Assembly: GCA_964057225.1 (NCBI GenBank)
Contig: OZ059895.1
Location: 13,702,001 to 13,766,000, forward strand
From: Auanema rhodensis
Taxonomy: Eukaryota; Nematoda; Chromadorea; Rhabditida; Rhabditidae
DNA: 64,000 nt
Reading direction: 5' to 3'
The notes beneath the pieces are model-generated. The model did no database searches, was not told the origin of the DNA, and saw only the letters and a list, made by a program, of their open reading frames with translations. The position numbers were made by a program, and so were the translations under genes. Shown piece by piece: positions 22,808 to 37,296 of the stretch; position 1 is the first letter of the stretch, and the number at the start of each line of letters is the position of its first letter.

Positions 22808-25800
22808 TGCATCTTAGTCCTTTCCAACTACCGACACGTGCTTTGTGTCATCCTCTATGTTATCTTCTACTTCAACTTCCAGTAATTTGTAATGGTTTGT
22901 TACTTAAAAAATTAATTAAAAAAATTAAAATTCCTATAAAACGTTGAAAATTGTAAACTTAGAAACATTCCAATATATCTGAGAGTAGACGCAGCTTAGT
23001 ATTATCTTTCCCTGTTATACATTTTTTGCCCCATTTCTTTATTTTTTCACATATCTTACTATTTTACTAGGGTTTTCTTGTTGATGAATAGTAGCAGCTT
23101 GTTCTGCATTTCAAATCAACAGAGGCCGATGACTTCTGAATGAATGACGTGCTTTGTGTGGCTTTTGACCAATACCAAATCCTCTCTTCTTTCTCAACTC
23201 CCTTGAGTGTGTAAATAGGCCTTTTTTGGTTCATAATTCTCTAAGCTATCCCAATCAGTAGAATGCGATAGCCCATTAATTCATGCAGTAAATTCAAAAT
23301 AGCCAATAGAAACTTGTCTAACAAAATAAAAGTAAATAAGCCGAACGATACATGAACTTAAAAAACATATTGTTACATATACATATACTGAGCGAGTAAG
23401 GTTACTATTGAACAATCGAAAATAAAAGTATAAGTAAGTATACTTTTCAATATACATATCTAGTAGTCATTAACACTTAATTAAACTTGAAAACAAATGC
23501 TAGTTTATGAAATATATTATGTTAATTATACTTTATATATCTTTATTGGATGTTTTTAAATATTTTTCTTATTTTTAAAAACGTTTCACAAAACTAAAGT
23601 TTTATTTTATAAATGAAAATATAAATATGGATTTCAATCGATAATTCTAATTTAAGCTTGTCCATGTAATTGCATAAATAACATGATTAAATAGACATAT
23701 TTGTTTGAATAATGAAAAAATAATAGTCAGTAATTATTTGGAAATATTTTGAATCTTTAATACGGCAACGGATATTAAATATATTTGTTAGAATAAAATA
23801 AAAGTTTCCATATGAAATAATAAATGTGTTTATATAAATTGAAAGACTATCTAGAGATTAAAGCATCTAAATGACATCAGAATACTTTTATAGTGTTAAT
23901 TATTAATTATTAAGCTCTTCATTTCGCTATAAATCCTCCTGGGCATTCTGCATTTTTTTTGCATTCTGAATCTTTTGGTGGAGGAAACTTTTCACATCGT
24001 CAGATATACTTACAGGTATGATTATTAATAATTAAAAGACATTTTTTATTAAATATAGAATGATTGTCCTTCATCAACTGATCAACAAATCACTGTGTCT
24101 AGTGGAAATAGGGCAGAATCGGCTCAGTTATTCCCTGCTATAGTTCAAAACTTCTACTGTGCTGTTAATGTGAAATTAGTACAGGAAATCGTGAAATTGG
24201 CAAGCACAGAAAAGAAAATTTTGATAAAAGTAACATTTAGGATCGTCCATACGTTGATATACTAGCGGTAGCAGATCCATCTACTTTGAGTTTTTTTAAG
24301 CAAACCGTTTGTGTAGCAATTCAAATTACTAATCCGTCCTCAGAAGTTGGTTAGATAAACTTTTTAGAAGATAAAACATCTTCGTTTTCTTTTTTTAGTT
24401 TCTGCACAATGTCATTTATCTCCTTTCGAAGAAGGTCGTCAAGAATGTTTATCTCGTGTACAGATACCATATTCATGGTTTGGAACTATAGGAGGAATTT
24501 CAATGACAACATTACCTGCGATGAATGTATCAAGACAAGTTTGTTAAATAAAGTTTTAGCCTAAATCCAAAAAACTTTTTTTCAGACGTTGCAAATGTCT
24601 TACACCGTTTCTAGTTCGTGTAATGTTCCATTTTATGATCGACCTCAAAAAGCAATCAGTTTGATACCTTTTGTGGAAAATGCTCAATCTCACACCCTAG
24701 CCAAAAATTCTCAAACGTATTAAAATTTTAAATTATTCTTATTTTAGTTATTAATGTTTTAGAGATCTATCCTTATTATCCAGGGCAAATATAACTTTAA
24801 ATTTACGGTCTTTAAATTCATTTTTTGTTCATTTATCATACAACAACTCAACTAATCGCATTTTATCCTCGTTGGAAGTTAGGTAAGCGAATCAATCAGC
24901 AATGCCTTTTATAATACACCTCAAAAATATATTTTAGACTTTTTCTTGACGCTAGAGTGGACTTGGTCTCAGTTTCAGCACTTTCTAGAAATGCCTGGAC
25001 AATTCGTGCTTCTTCAGCACCTCGTCCAGATGTATATACTTCTATTGTTTGTATGCCAAGAATGAATATCACTAAGTAATTCATGATACATCTAAAAACA
25101 TTCTAAGTATGATTTCAGATGGGATGGATATCTCTTTTCATTATTAGTAAAATTGCGCGGAGCTATTGCGGAGAACAAGCGTTTGGAGCGTGGTGAAGAA
25201 GGAGCAGATGCCATATTGCATTGGGAAGTGAGAACTACGACGGTCGAAATTGAGGACAAAATTGTAAACAACTCTACTGAAGTTCGCAAATTCTCAAACA
25301 TTTTTAAAAACTTTTATTTCATTTATTTTCAGAAAACAGCGGTAGATCGGGTAGCTACTAAGTTCAGTGTTACTCCAGATGCAGTTTACGCCCTTGTTCC
25401 TATAGCAAAAGTATTTCATAGTACAACATATATCTAAATTCTACGTTTACTTCAGAATACTGATATTATTAATACGGGCATTTTATCCGGACGACAATCA
25501 ACAACTAGCATGCGTGTTTATACAGTGTCTGTGGGTGGATTAATCAATGATGTGACAACACAGTCACATTGTATATCTGCGGAGTCCAAGGTTTTGAAAA
25601 CAAGTCCAACATGTACAACTGTAAAGAAGAAATAATGATTCTCAAAAAAATAATTTTATCTTTAGGTTTATGTCGATGGTTCAGAAATGCGAGGTATATC
25701 TCATATTAGAATACATGTTCATTATGATCGTTGGATAACAAGTATTAGCTTCACAGTATGGTATCCACGTTTACCAATAATGGTTTGCTCTATGAATATG

Positions 25801-27737
25801 CTGTTTGTTAAATCAATGAGAAATTTAGCTCTGGGTTCGAGATAATAAATTGAATGCTATAGAGAGTTGGCCTGTAGCTAAATTACGAGAACTAAAAGAA
25901 AACAGCAAACAAAGACGAAGAGCTGCAAAACAATTTTCCTGTACTAATCGTTATCAACAAACTGAGGTTATTAGAAGCACATTTTTCTTTCGAACTATGT
26001 TAAACCTTCAGCTGGTTGTATTGGCGTCTTTTGTTGTAACTGATGAAAGAACAGGAGAACGAATATTCTTGAGTGGAAGCAGAGATACATCGTTTGATAT
26101 CACGCCTTTGGCAATAGAAAGGTAAGCAGTTTAATAAGTTCTGTCACTCATTTTGTTGCAGCATTCAAAGTCTGGACCGATCTGTTGCAACTATTCGACA
26201 AGTAGATCGAAGAATTTTAATTCAAGCAACGGGCCCTGGTTCAACAAAGTATCAAATAGTTATAAATTGATAAATAATGCAGATTATTGCAGAATTGTAC
26301 TCAAACGACAAGGAATTGAATATGGATCAGCATCTATAACTGTTACTGATGAAAAAGTAACTGTAGAACATTTGTCTGCGTTGCCAATCGTGCAAATGAA
26401 CATAAATATTCATCCGATGTTAGGAAAAAACAAAAATTACTACGTGCAAACAGATTTGGAAACTGCTTTCACGCATCGTTTCCAGGTATTATAAAAAAAA
26501 ATTTGAAATTTTTCTTTTTCCACTTAAGCATGGTTCTTTTCTTTATCAATTGCATTATTCTGATGACACAATGGAACCTTTGGACGATGTTGCATCCTCA
26601 GATTACACATTTGGAGCGATATCAATGGATGAGCGAATTGTAGGCATGAGCCACAAATCAGGCAGTTCCGTTGATTTAATTGGTATTCTTTTTTCTGTGC
26701 CGATTTTCAAGTTTAAACTGTTTAGCTCTTGATGATATTCGTGATCCCTCCATAGAGTTGGAACTTCGTGCTCCATTACATTGCACTGATGCTGATGCAG
26801 CTCCATTGGCAGCAACAGTAGTTCCTATTCAGGTTCATTTTGATGATATGGACTCTAGTCGTCTGTCCGTCGCGAGAGTTTTGACCGCTTTCAGTAATAT
26901 TGAATTAAAACAACTTTTGGTTTGAAGAAATCCTTTCAGATACTTCGTCTGGGGTGCCACCGACTGAAGAATCACCTTGGCGAATGGATACATCTCTAAT
27001 TATTGTCGTTTGCATTATTGCTTTTCTTACTTCTATACGTTACATTGGGAAAAGAGCCAAAAATTTCCGAGGGTTAGACATTTTTCTTTAATATAATTAT
27101 TCAGTTATTATCAGATATGAGAAATTAGTTGCTCCATTTTTTTCAAGACTATCTGCTTCTTCGAGTGCCGAGGGAAGGGATGAGGATACAAAAGAATGGG
27201 TGTGGTTAAGCAAAGCAAGAGTTGATAGCAATAGCTTGGGTATCGAGATATTGCATGGAAAACTCAGCTAACTTTCATTCAGGATCCAAATACTCTCAAA
27301 AATCAACTATTCATGTTTTGGAGCAATCATCTCCTTCATATGATGATAATACCCATACCAGTATTTCTTATCGTGGTTCTGAAATAAGTGTTTTCATTTC
27401 TCCAACTCCAGTAATTACGGTATTTCGTTTTGATATAATCAATTACTTATAATATGGTTTTGAGGTTCACGCTGACAGGCCATCCGGAGGGAGCTGGCGC
27501 TCAAATGGAGGCAGATCTAGAACTCGAGCTGCTCGTCATGCTTTAGTGGATTCTTCATCAGACCACAATTTGGCTAGAGTTGTTGCAAGAAGCGGTAAGA
27601 AATCATGTGAAAGCTGTGATTGAAATAAAATTAAAGGATCGTGGAGAGATGAGCCATATCCATGGCCCAATAATACTTGGAACTCAAAACGACGACCACC
27701 ATCGAATTATTATGGAATGAGAGAGAGCGTTGCATAG
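22807..27737 (+). CDS. TMEM132 family single-pass membrane protein
   Basis: Type I membrane protein of about 1,050 residues. Exon 1 (22807-22894) encodes a signal peptide (hydrophobic LCYLLLQLPVICN). A 1-kb intron follows, then exon 2 at 23915 gives SAFFLHSESF, like the start of mature vertebrate TMEM132. The ectodomain holds Ig-like/cohesin-like regions and the family hallmark at about 25670-25880: VYVDGSEMRG, WITSISFTVWYPRLPIMIWV and ESWPVAKL. The single membrane segment is in SLIIVVCIIAFLTSIRYIG. The cytoplasmic tail has the conserved KEWVWL and ends GMRESVA* at 27735-27737. TMEM132 proteins are linked to neuronal adhesion and actin regulation through the tail. The exon around 25850-25970 carries a dibasic KQRRRAAKQ that could be a protease site. 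Confidence 0.93.
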
Positions 27738-28045
27738 CCAAAGCTAGCAACAATTGGATGGTCTCAAAATAGTGCATAGTACACTCAAATCTATGGTTTC
27801 CTCAATTTTTAATTTCTTTCGAGAATTTACGGGTTTTATATTATTTAATATAAAAAATTTGAAACTAAAAATAATAACCTGAAAAGTATGTATATCAGAA
27901 CAACAAATAAATAACGAAACATATAAAACTCGATATAAGATATAAAATACGAATAAAAAGTAATGGTGAACTATGATGACGTACAAGCGTTTTCCTCCCA
28001 ATTTTCGCAATATTCTCTATAAACATTATATGGTCAATATGTACA
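27738..28045. other. Convergent 3' intergenic spacer
   Basis: 308 bases between the stop codons of TMEM132 (+) and SETD3 (-). It must hold both 3' UTRs. It is AT-rich; the open frame at 27744-28010 on the minus strand has no family features and is probably chance. Confidence 0.5.
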
Positions 28046-29986
28046 TCATACTATTGTCAACCTAGCGTTCTTCAAAATATCAATATCTCCTTGTTTTAAA
28101 CGTAATATGGCAGAACCATTCAGAGTTGTAATTTCTTTACTGTTGGAATAGCTTCTAAAATCTTGAGATTATTTAAGATAAATGCATAGCAACAAACCTT
28201 TCCAAAAGACTAAAACGTGTTTTTAAAAAGGCCACAGCTTTTCTCAGCAATTCGGGAGCATTCTTAATTGAATAGGAAATAAATATATTGTGGCATTGTA
28301 ACAAACCAAGTCTGATACATCTTCAGTAATGTAGATCAAAATGAATTCAAAAAGCGTTGAAGGTATTGGGGTTTCATTATGAAATAGATCAAAATTATAA
28401 ATATTTGATTCTAGCCTGAAGAAAACTAAATAAATTAAAAAACAAAGACTTAACAGACCAAGGTTTACATCCTAACTCGAACAACTTTTGTGTCTTTTCT
28501 CGGAAAAGACGATCTGACCGTGGTAGCGCTAACGAGTTCATCATAGTTATATTAGTTTAAACATTATCTTTATATATTTACCTATCTTCAATTTATATGC
28601 ATTGCTCACATTGTTCCCTTCGGGAACAAATCCGTTGTAAAGCAGATGATCAGCATTCGTTCTACGGCCATAGTCGATAGATATAACATCACCAATTTTA
28701 TAATCGCGTGAAGCTGATATCTTAAACATTTTATTATTGAGATATTATCATCTTGGTCTCACCTCCCCAGATTCAATGTCTGCTACATATGACACTACAC
28801 TAGATTCTATATATTCGTGGTTAGCCATATCCATAACAGGAATTAGCACCGGCACCTGTGAAAAAATCATTTATCTAAAGAATCAAGCACGATATAAACT
28901 AACAAAAATAGGATCTCCCTTATCAGTTTTCTGAGTTTGACTGGGAATCATGTTTATGCGAGTGGATATGATACATACACCCCAGCGATATAAGTCAAAC
29001 GTGAAGTTTTCCACAGTAAATGGACTATTATAAAAAGGTGGTGGAGGTTCATTAAGTTGTCTTTGCTAAAAATTAGCCGAGTAGGATAATAAATTCATCA
29101 GGATTTCATACCTTTCTCACCGACGCGTAGAGGTCATTTTTGCTAAATTGCAAGTAGAAATAACAAAATTGTCTTGCAATTGTGCGATAGAAATTTAAAG
29201 ATTCTTCAAAAGCAGGAGATGGTTTCAGAGCCTTAAAAACATATTGAAAAGAAGATATTGTAATAATTTACCAATAGCTCTTCCTCTGTGTAATATAACG
29301 GTGTTGTGAATGTAGTGGGCAGCATATCCAGGTAGGCGATCCATTTAGAATCACTACGCAATCTATGACCACAGAGAAAGAGAGCCAAAGCTACATTATC
29401 CATGGATTTTAATATGGGATCAACTTCAACTGCTTTCCTAAACAGTAATATAAAAGCTATATCATTACGTTACTCTATTCACTTTAGCATAGACGATTTT
29501 TTCACTAAGTCATAAGATATCATAGCATGATGCGGAACAGATACAATTGCTTCGCTCTTCTTAATTGGTCTGAAAGTAACAGGATTTATATCAAGGAAAG
29601 TACTCACATCATTACCTTTTTGCTTTCAATTGAAAATCTCGAGCAGTCCATTTTGTGATTTCTACATTTTCATATTTTATACCAATTTGAACAGCCCATT
29701 TATTGAAATAGTCCAAAGAACTTAGAGAACTAAACAAAAACTTTCAACAAAGTTCATAATGAACAAAATCAAAAACGCACCGTTTATCAGTCAAGAGCGC
29801 AGCAGTATCACCTAGTTTTGATTGGAGAACACTAACTTCAGCAAGTGTTTTACGAATAATTAAATGCTCCTTCCATAAATCTTCAGGTTTTTGGGATCCT
29901 GGGTAGTTCAAGTACTTTTCAAATAGACCAGAAACAGCTTGAAAACTAGCTAATCTAGCCTTTTCTGCACTTGATTTGTTACTCAT
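28046..29986 (-). CDS. SETD3 actin-histidine methyltransferase
   Basis: SET-domain enzyme of about 500 residues, orthologous to SETD3, which methylates the conserved histidine (His73) of actin using S-adenosylmethionine. The start at 29986 (MSNKSSAEKARLASF) lies just after a TTTTCAG acceptor on its strand. Family landmarks in order: LWKEHLIIRKTLAEV, KWAVQIGIKYENVEI, DNVALALFLCGHRLRSDSKW, LPTTFTTPLYYTEEELL, TIARQFCYFYLQF, the cofactor/substrate motif IPVMDMANHEY and the catalytic-pocket stretch SIDYGRRTNADHLLYNGFVP (Tyr and Asn-Ala-Asp). The C-terminal Rubisco-LSMT-like substrate-binding domain continues through ALPRSDRLFREKTQKLF and ILRLKQGDIDILK. The stop is at 28046. One junction, near 28435-28450, has a non-ideal donor (AA/GTCTTT or TG/GTCTGT). 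Confidence 0.93.
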
Positions 29987-30548
29987 TCAGATCTGAAAAC
30001 ATTTTACAATAAGCTTTTTGTACGAAATATGCTAAAATAAAAATACTTTAAAAAAATTATACATAATTGATAAGATATCTTATACAACCTCGCAAAGCAC
30101 ATAAAGTGGCACAATCTTGAAGATTAGACAAGAGAAGCCGCTGTTGCTGTTAATGTTGCAGTGTGAAAGCAATCGTGCCTCACCATGTGGGTGTTTGGCT
30201 AATATCTCTGACTCTGTTTTCAAGTTTAATTTCTCCTCTTCAGTGCTATTCGTTTTTCTCTCCTTCTGTTCATCTCTTTATGCACGATTATTGATCAGTT
30301 GGATTGCTGAAGAGGCGGAGTCGATACGGAACTGACCAGTGTGACGTCAGACGATGCGTTGCAGCATAGAATACGCAGGCAACTATTTCATTGCCGACGG
30401 TGTTTAGAGTTAGCCGCTAAATTTTTGTTTTTTATTTAAAGCATTTTAAAACTTATTCGTTTTTAGTTGATTATTTCCTGAAACAAGGAAGAAGTTTCTA
30501 AACATTTTGTGCATTTTGTTTCATTCAGAAAATTGTATTAATTTTATA
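29987..30548. promoter_or_regulatory. Divergent promoter with perfect CRE
   Basis: 562 bases separate the start codons of SETD3 (-) and ubinuclein (+), so this is a bidirectional promoter. It is GC-richer than its surroundings, with a pyrimidine-rich stretch at about 30200-30300 and the palindrome TGACGTCA (a full cAMP-response element, the CREB/ATF site) at 30342-30349. An ATTCAG acceptor ends 20 bases upstream of the ubinuclein ATG. Use of the CRE is inference. Confidence 0.6.
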
Positions 30549-33500
30549 ATGGCTCTAATCAATTTTTCAAATATAGAATTGATGGCCCTGGATCTAGGGG
30601 GGAGTCGAAAAAAAAAAGATACCAAAAGCCAATACTCGATTATTGATATTGCCTTATTCAAACCGACCAAAAAGAAATATCCAGATATTGACTACGAAGA
30701 AGTTAAAAAAAAACATTTGGTAAAATACCATCTTTGCAAATACCAGTGCTTGATATTCTTTCAGCAAGAAGAAGATTCTAGTGGGGACGACACACGTTTT
30801 CATGATCGTGAAGCCTTGGAATTAGTTCGAAGGCTTGAGTCTAAATATGTATGATTTGACATTATGACTTATGAATACTTGCATTATCCTTCAGGGTAAC
30901 AAAAAGACCAAGAAAGGGAAACGTGTAAGAATAGGCACAGAGGATGACTTTATCGATAAAGGTGCTGGTTATGACCTTGATGATGGATTCATCGACGATT
31001 CAGAAGCGGTAACATTCGTGTATGTTCATAACAAGGTCTAATGTTTTAGTATGATGAGTTAATTCCATCTACTATGGACACCGCTAAAGGAGGATTTTAT
31101 GTAAATAAAGGAAAATTAGAATTCAAGAGTAATCATGATCTCGACGATCTTTCTGAATTATCAGAAGTTGAGGAAGAAGCTACAGAACAGAAAAAAGGAA
31201 AGGTATAGTTGAATTGTTAAATATTCAAGAACTGGCAATCTGGTTTATAGAAACGACCACACGAAGAGTGCGGGGAAGACGAAGAAGCTGAAGAAGAGAG
31301 TGACGATGGTAAAGCTAGTACTTCTTCTGATAAAGCTGTTGTTGATAAACCTCAACAACCTGCTAATAATAGTGTTGGAAGTATGCCGCAGAAGAAGTGC
31401 GCTAGTCGTATGACCGGTGCACCCCCTGCTAAGGTATTCAGAATTTAATTCCCAATAATTCGAAGGGCTTCCAGAAATTTCCTTCCTTGGCTGGTACGCC
31501 AACGCAAAGAGCCGCTAATAAAATTAAAAAGAAAATCGCTGTGCGAACTTCAATGGTGGGAAGAGCTCCTTCGTTAAATAAACCGAAATTGTTTAGTACT
31601 GTCAAGTAAGCTTTAGTCTCATTTTTAAAGTTTATACCCTATCGTTTTAGTGCCGTATATGCAGCCCGCTTGGCGAAGCAGCAAGCTACTTCACCTCCAA
31701 ATCACACCGCAAAATCTTTAACGACGGGTTCTCCGGCCAATGTTAGTTTTCAATTACTTATCGCAATATTTGGGTTGTTCAGAATCCAACTCTTATAAAG
31801 TCAGTCGAAAATGCCCCACCTAACACAATATCTTCTGTGGTTCAAGGAACTCCGACTACGGAAATATCACCTGTATATTAAAGCAGTCTACTATTTACTT
31901 GATTTTCTTTTGCTTTAGAGAAAGGGCTTGCCTGAATTTAGCCCAACACTAGCAAAATTGATGGCTAACTTCAAAAAACAAACTTCAGCTTTATCGCAGC
32001 CTGGCCAGAAAAAGAGATTACAGAATTCGCATGTTGATATGGTTATAGCGTAAATTTTGAAAGTTTAATTGTTTTAAAAGATATAATGATTAAGTATTGA
32101 TGACCAATGCACTAATGATGGAATTTCTGGACATGAAAAATCTCGCGTGCTCTGTTCTCTGGCAGGCTATTGTGGGATACAAAAGCAAAGCTTATATGCT
32201 CGAATTCAGAAAAGAAGAGATGTATGATACATTCAAATTTACATTTTTTAAAATTTTGATATAGGAGAAAAAACTTGAAAGTCAAGGTGTGACTGAAACT
32301 AGTACGCCTCAAGCTGAGAATGTTAATTCTGCTCCTAATTCTCAAAGTACTGCATCTGTTTCAAAAAAGGTTTTTTTTCCTTTCTTCAAAAATAAATGTT
32401 TTTCTATTAGCCTTCATCAAGCGCGTCATCAAGTGGAAAATTGGAATGGACCCCAGCACAATTACAGGTGATCAGAATATAATATTATTGCTTGCTTATA
32501 TTTGTATTTTTAGAATGGAAAAGTCATGCTAGCTTCATTAATCAAAATGGGGGTCAGCCCCGAAGAAATACAAAAGCTAACAAATTCAGTCGGCAGTATT
32601 GCTTCAGGGTCGTATGAAAGCTTTATCAAGGTTCATGAGCAAATGTTAGTTTATCATCATTCCTTTAATTACTATCTGTTCTATAGATTTAATGTGACCA
32701 AACAAAAAGAAGAAACGGCTGCTTTGGTTAATTCCTCTAGTGCTTCCAATCAAGTGAATGCTTTGAGTCAGGTATTTTCCTTTTTTTGTAACTCTTTACA
32801 ATTGTTTTTGTAGAAACAACTGAGCAAGTTTACGAATTTGACTACGAGCTCAACAAATTCTGCAGTTGCTGCAGCCGCAGCAGCTATAGTGGCCGCTGCT
32901 GCTTCCAATGGTTCGTCAACGAAAGCATCTACCTCAACTGTTTCTAAACCTAATAGCTCTAACAATATTTCTCTTCAAGAAGTGATATCGAAAAAGGTAG
33001 TTGAGCTAAATTAGACTTTTTATTCTTTGGAACGTTTTAGAAACGAACGCCAGATACACTGGAAAAAGGTAACACTGAAAGTCAAAGTGGCTTGATCTTG
33101 GACCTGCAAAATTCTATTAAAAATCTTTTATCTGGTAATTTGTTTCAAGTATACCCAAAAACAAAGATTATTTTTAAGCTATAAGTAATTCCTTGGAACA
33201 CTCTAAGATTCTCCATATGAATAAAAAGAAAGAGTAAGTATTGTTTATTGAACAGTCTGATGATTATTGTTTTAGATTTCAAAGTTTGGGAAAACCTGAG
33301 CCAAAGTACATTTTTCATTTTACGGAAGCTTTACAGTTAGTGTTATCTACATTTCAACACTGATTTTTCTTATAGCGTTAACTTACGAAAAACTCTGGAA
33401 AAATCATTCGTTTATATATCTTCAACTACAAGTAATGTCGCAACTCAGTACGAGACACTTTTTCAATTCATAAAATCTAGTGTATGGCCTACCATGCTCA

Positions 33501-36500
33501 ATCGCATCGGGATCGGGTATAATTCTTCTTTTTTTTTGTACACCTGTTTTTTTCTTAGAAAACTTTGTGTCGAATATGTTCGGCGAAATCCTGAACGATG
33601 CTTGCTCCTCACTTCTCCCTCTTGCAGATCATCACTCGAAAAAGAGCATATTGATCTCAAAAAGTATTAAATTTTAATTAGACAAGATAAAAAGATTGTT
33701 TCAGAGTTTATTTATCTGAAAAGCCTTCTCCAGTAAAAGCTACTTCTTTCACAACTGATGCTACATCTTCTAATTTCAAATCAAGCTTGGATGATGATGA
33801 TATACAGGTATTAACAGTTAAATATGTTGGGTAATGGAAATTAAAGGAACTGTATATAGGTTAACTGTTTAATATATATTTTTGTTGTACCATCTGTTGT
33901 ATATTAGTTATTTTTTGAGTTATCGATGATCTCCGTATAGGCTCACTTAAAGTTACCCTAGTAAAATAATTGTTCGAGAATCCTTTGCCATGTAACAACA
34001 ATTAATAGGTTAAGACCATTTCAATGAATTATTGCATACTTTTGATAGTTCAGATTACATAACCTTTTTTTGGTTTTATCATTTTTTTGGTGGTGTTTCT
34101 CTAGTGGTGAAAATTGTTAGCCCAAATATTTTTTTGCAGTTCCTCGGGGAACATGGATGTTTACCGTCTACTTCTCAAGTCAAGCCAATATCTGATGGAT
34201 CTAGTACAAAACCAATTACTTCAGGTTAGGTGTTAAGATTTTAAAATTAGAAGGTATTCTCTTGCAGGTTTAGTCAATGTACCATCATCAAATCAAGATA
34301 AAAATATAATGAAAAATACATCGATAAGCACATCTAAAGATCGATTACAAGACAACAAACGTGACGCTGAAGCATTAACTAAAGTATTGTTCTTTTATAT
34401 TTCTACTTTGAGTAATTTCTATTTCAGTTAGCACAGGCTAGCTGGGATAATAAAAAAGGGTTTGATCCCTCAAAGGCAGCTCTGTTATATGTATTCCACA
34501 GGTTATAATAATTTGGTTGAAGTTCTTATTTTCAGCAATTTCTACAGAATGCTTCTAAACTAAATGCTCAAGCGCAAACTCAAACTCAAAAGCTACCTAA
34601 TATTCAGGAATTAAAACAAAAAGCTCAGGATGAGAAAGATAAAAAGAAAAAGGAGAAAGAAGAACAACGTCAAAAACAGGTATTCAATTAGAAGTGATGT
34701 CGTAATGAATTGTCATTTCAGATTTTGGCTAAGCAGGCCGAACAGGCGGAGAAGGATCGAATAAAGAAAGAAAAGCAGGAAGAAAAAGCACGAAAAGCTG
34801 AGGTTGAGACAAATGGATTCCTCGTAATAATTTTTGCTTCAGGAGGAACGTAAACGACAATTAGAAGAGCAGGCGGAAAAGGAGAGGCTACGTAAAAAGG
34901 TAAATTTTTAACGTTTCATTAACTAACAATCGAAATCTACAATAGGAAGAAGAAAGGAAGAAGCAAGAAGAAGAAGAGAGGTTGAAAAAAGAAGAGGAAG
35001 AAAAACGAATTCGAGAAGAGAAGGCTAAAAGAGAAGTAAGTGCATTTCTTCTTTAATCATTCTGAAACATATCTAAAGGAAGAAGAGCGAAAACGTATAC
35101 AAGAAGCTAAACGATTGGAACAGATTCGTGAGGTTGGTTTTTTATGTAATTTGTAAGAAATAATTTCTAAAGCCCGAATTTTAAAAAACATTAAAAGTAT
35201 AAAGCGCACTCCATGCATGTAATTGTTGTGAATATCTTACTAGGAGGAGGAAAAAGCTGCATCGTTGCTGCAAGAAGAAATATCAATGGATTTTAGTGGT
35301 GTAGAAGAGATTCCTGAAGATTTACAGTCTGAGATTGAGGTTTAGATAGCTATAAATGTTTTATTATAAATGCATGCTCCCCATTCAATCTCTGTGTTTG
35401 TCATAATTTTATGTTGTCTGTATGCTTAATGGGTGAATTTTTCTGATGAAAAATTCTTGCTTCCTTTTAATTACTTTTGGTTTGGAGGCTTATATTTATT
35501 TCTATTTTATTCCGTACTACTAACGAGATAAATTTTTAGAAGGAACGTCAAGCTGAAGAAGAACGGGTGCGCTTTCAAAAGGAGCAGGGAGCTGCTGCCA
35601 GAGCTGCCCAAGCAGCTGCTTTGAATATGGAAATGAAACCGGCCATACTCGAAGATCCTGAACAAATACTAGATTTTGATTGTGATGGTTGGAATTCCCC
35701 TGTTCTCCACTCTGGGATAATTGTTGTTTTCAGACTTCCTGGATGTAAAGCCTTCAGTATCAGTGAAACAGGAGGCAACTAATTATAATATTCCAAGTGT
35801 AACCGGTAACGGATCATCATCAAGTAAGTGTGCTAGGTTGTTTTATTTCTCTCATGCTTCCAAAAGGTGTCCCGTCAACCTGTATGAGCGATTCTCCATT
35901 TGCCTCACCTTCGCCTGTGTTTGCTAAGCCACATCAAAGTCCTCGTGTATCTTCAGTTAGTCAAAGTCCAAGTTATACAACTAATAATAATAGTTTTGCA
36001 TATCCGGTAATGTTCAAGAAATCTTCTGTTATTGAACCGTGTTTTACAGAGCAATATATCGAATATTCAAAGTAAACCTTCTACTCCTCATCACAGTCCT
36101 TATCAGGCACCGGTTGCTAACTCCCCTCTGAATAATATTCCCAGAAGCCCAACTACGCCTCGCGCACAGTCTTCGAATTTCAACATGTGGTAATGCGCTA
36201 ACTTATAATAAACTTAGTTATTCGTTACAGTCAGCAACAAGGACAATCTCCAATACAAGGCATGCAACCTAATTTTTCTATAAAAGAGGCTTCTAATTCG
36301 GGATATTCCGCTGTGAATCATGTAAATTCTAACCTACAGCCGCAACAATCGAATGCTGTTTTTCAACAACAATCTCAAAGTAGACCTGTGTCACAACCAT
36401 TTAGTCAAAATCCTATGTATCAACAACAAATCAATCGTTCAAAAGTAATAATATTTTTTGTTTTAAGTATACATTTATTTTAATTGATTTTCCAGCCACA

Positions 36501-37253
36501 TCAGTTTTTGAATGGAGCACATACCCAAGAAGATCAGAGAAGAATACATCCCCAACATAATATCAATAAAATTCCAGTTTCTGGTCTGCAGCATACTACT
36601 TCAAATTTACAGACGACTCATCAAAAACCAGTGAATAACTTGAATCAAACGAACACTTCTAATCAGATGAATACTCATTTGAATCACCCTAATCTCATTA
36701 ATCAACAAAATACTTCAATTCGACAAACCCAGCTTAATTCTATGAACCTTCCACCAGCCCAAACACAGATGAACCAGCAGAATGGCTCACAGGTAACATT
36801 GCTGGTAAAATCCCTTACTATCAATCTAATTGCAGCATCAAAGCCATGTACATCAACACCAGGTGCACCATCAAAGTCAAATGGCACATCAAAATCACCA
36901 ACTGAGCAACGTTCAACAGTCTCACCAAGTTCATATGAATTCAAATCCAGTCCTCCAACAACATCATAGTCAAGTGCAGTCACATCAGCAGCATCATGGT
37001 CAAATTCAACAGCAACAGCATCATGGTCAAATTCAACAGCAGCAGCATCATGGGCAAATTCAACAGCAACAGCATCATGGTCAAATTCAACAGCAGCAAC
37101 AACAACATCATGGTCCAATTCAACAGCAACAACAACATCATGGTCAAATTCAACAACCACATCATAACCAAATGCAGCTCAGTCATATTCAACAACAACA
37201 TCATTCGCAACACCAGGTTCCAATGCAAATGCAGCAGCAACCACAACAGCGTC

Positions 37254-37296
<43 letters not shown>

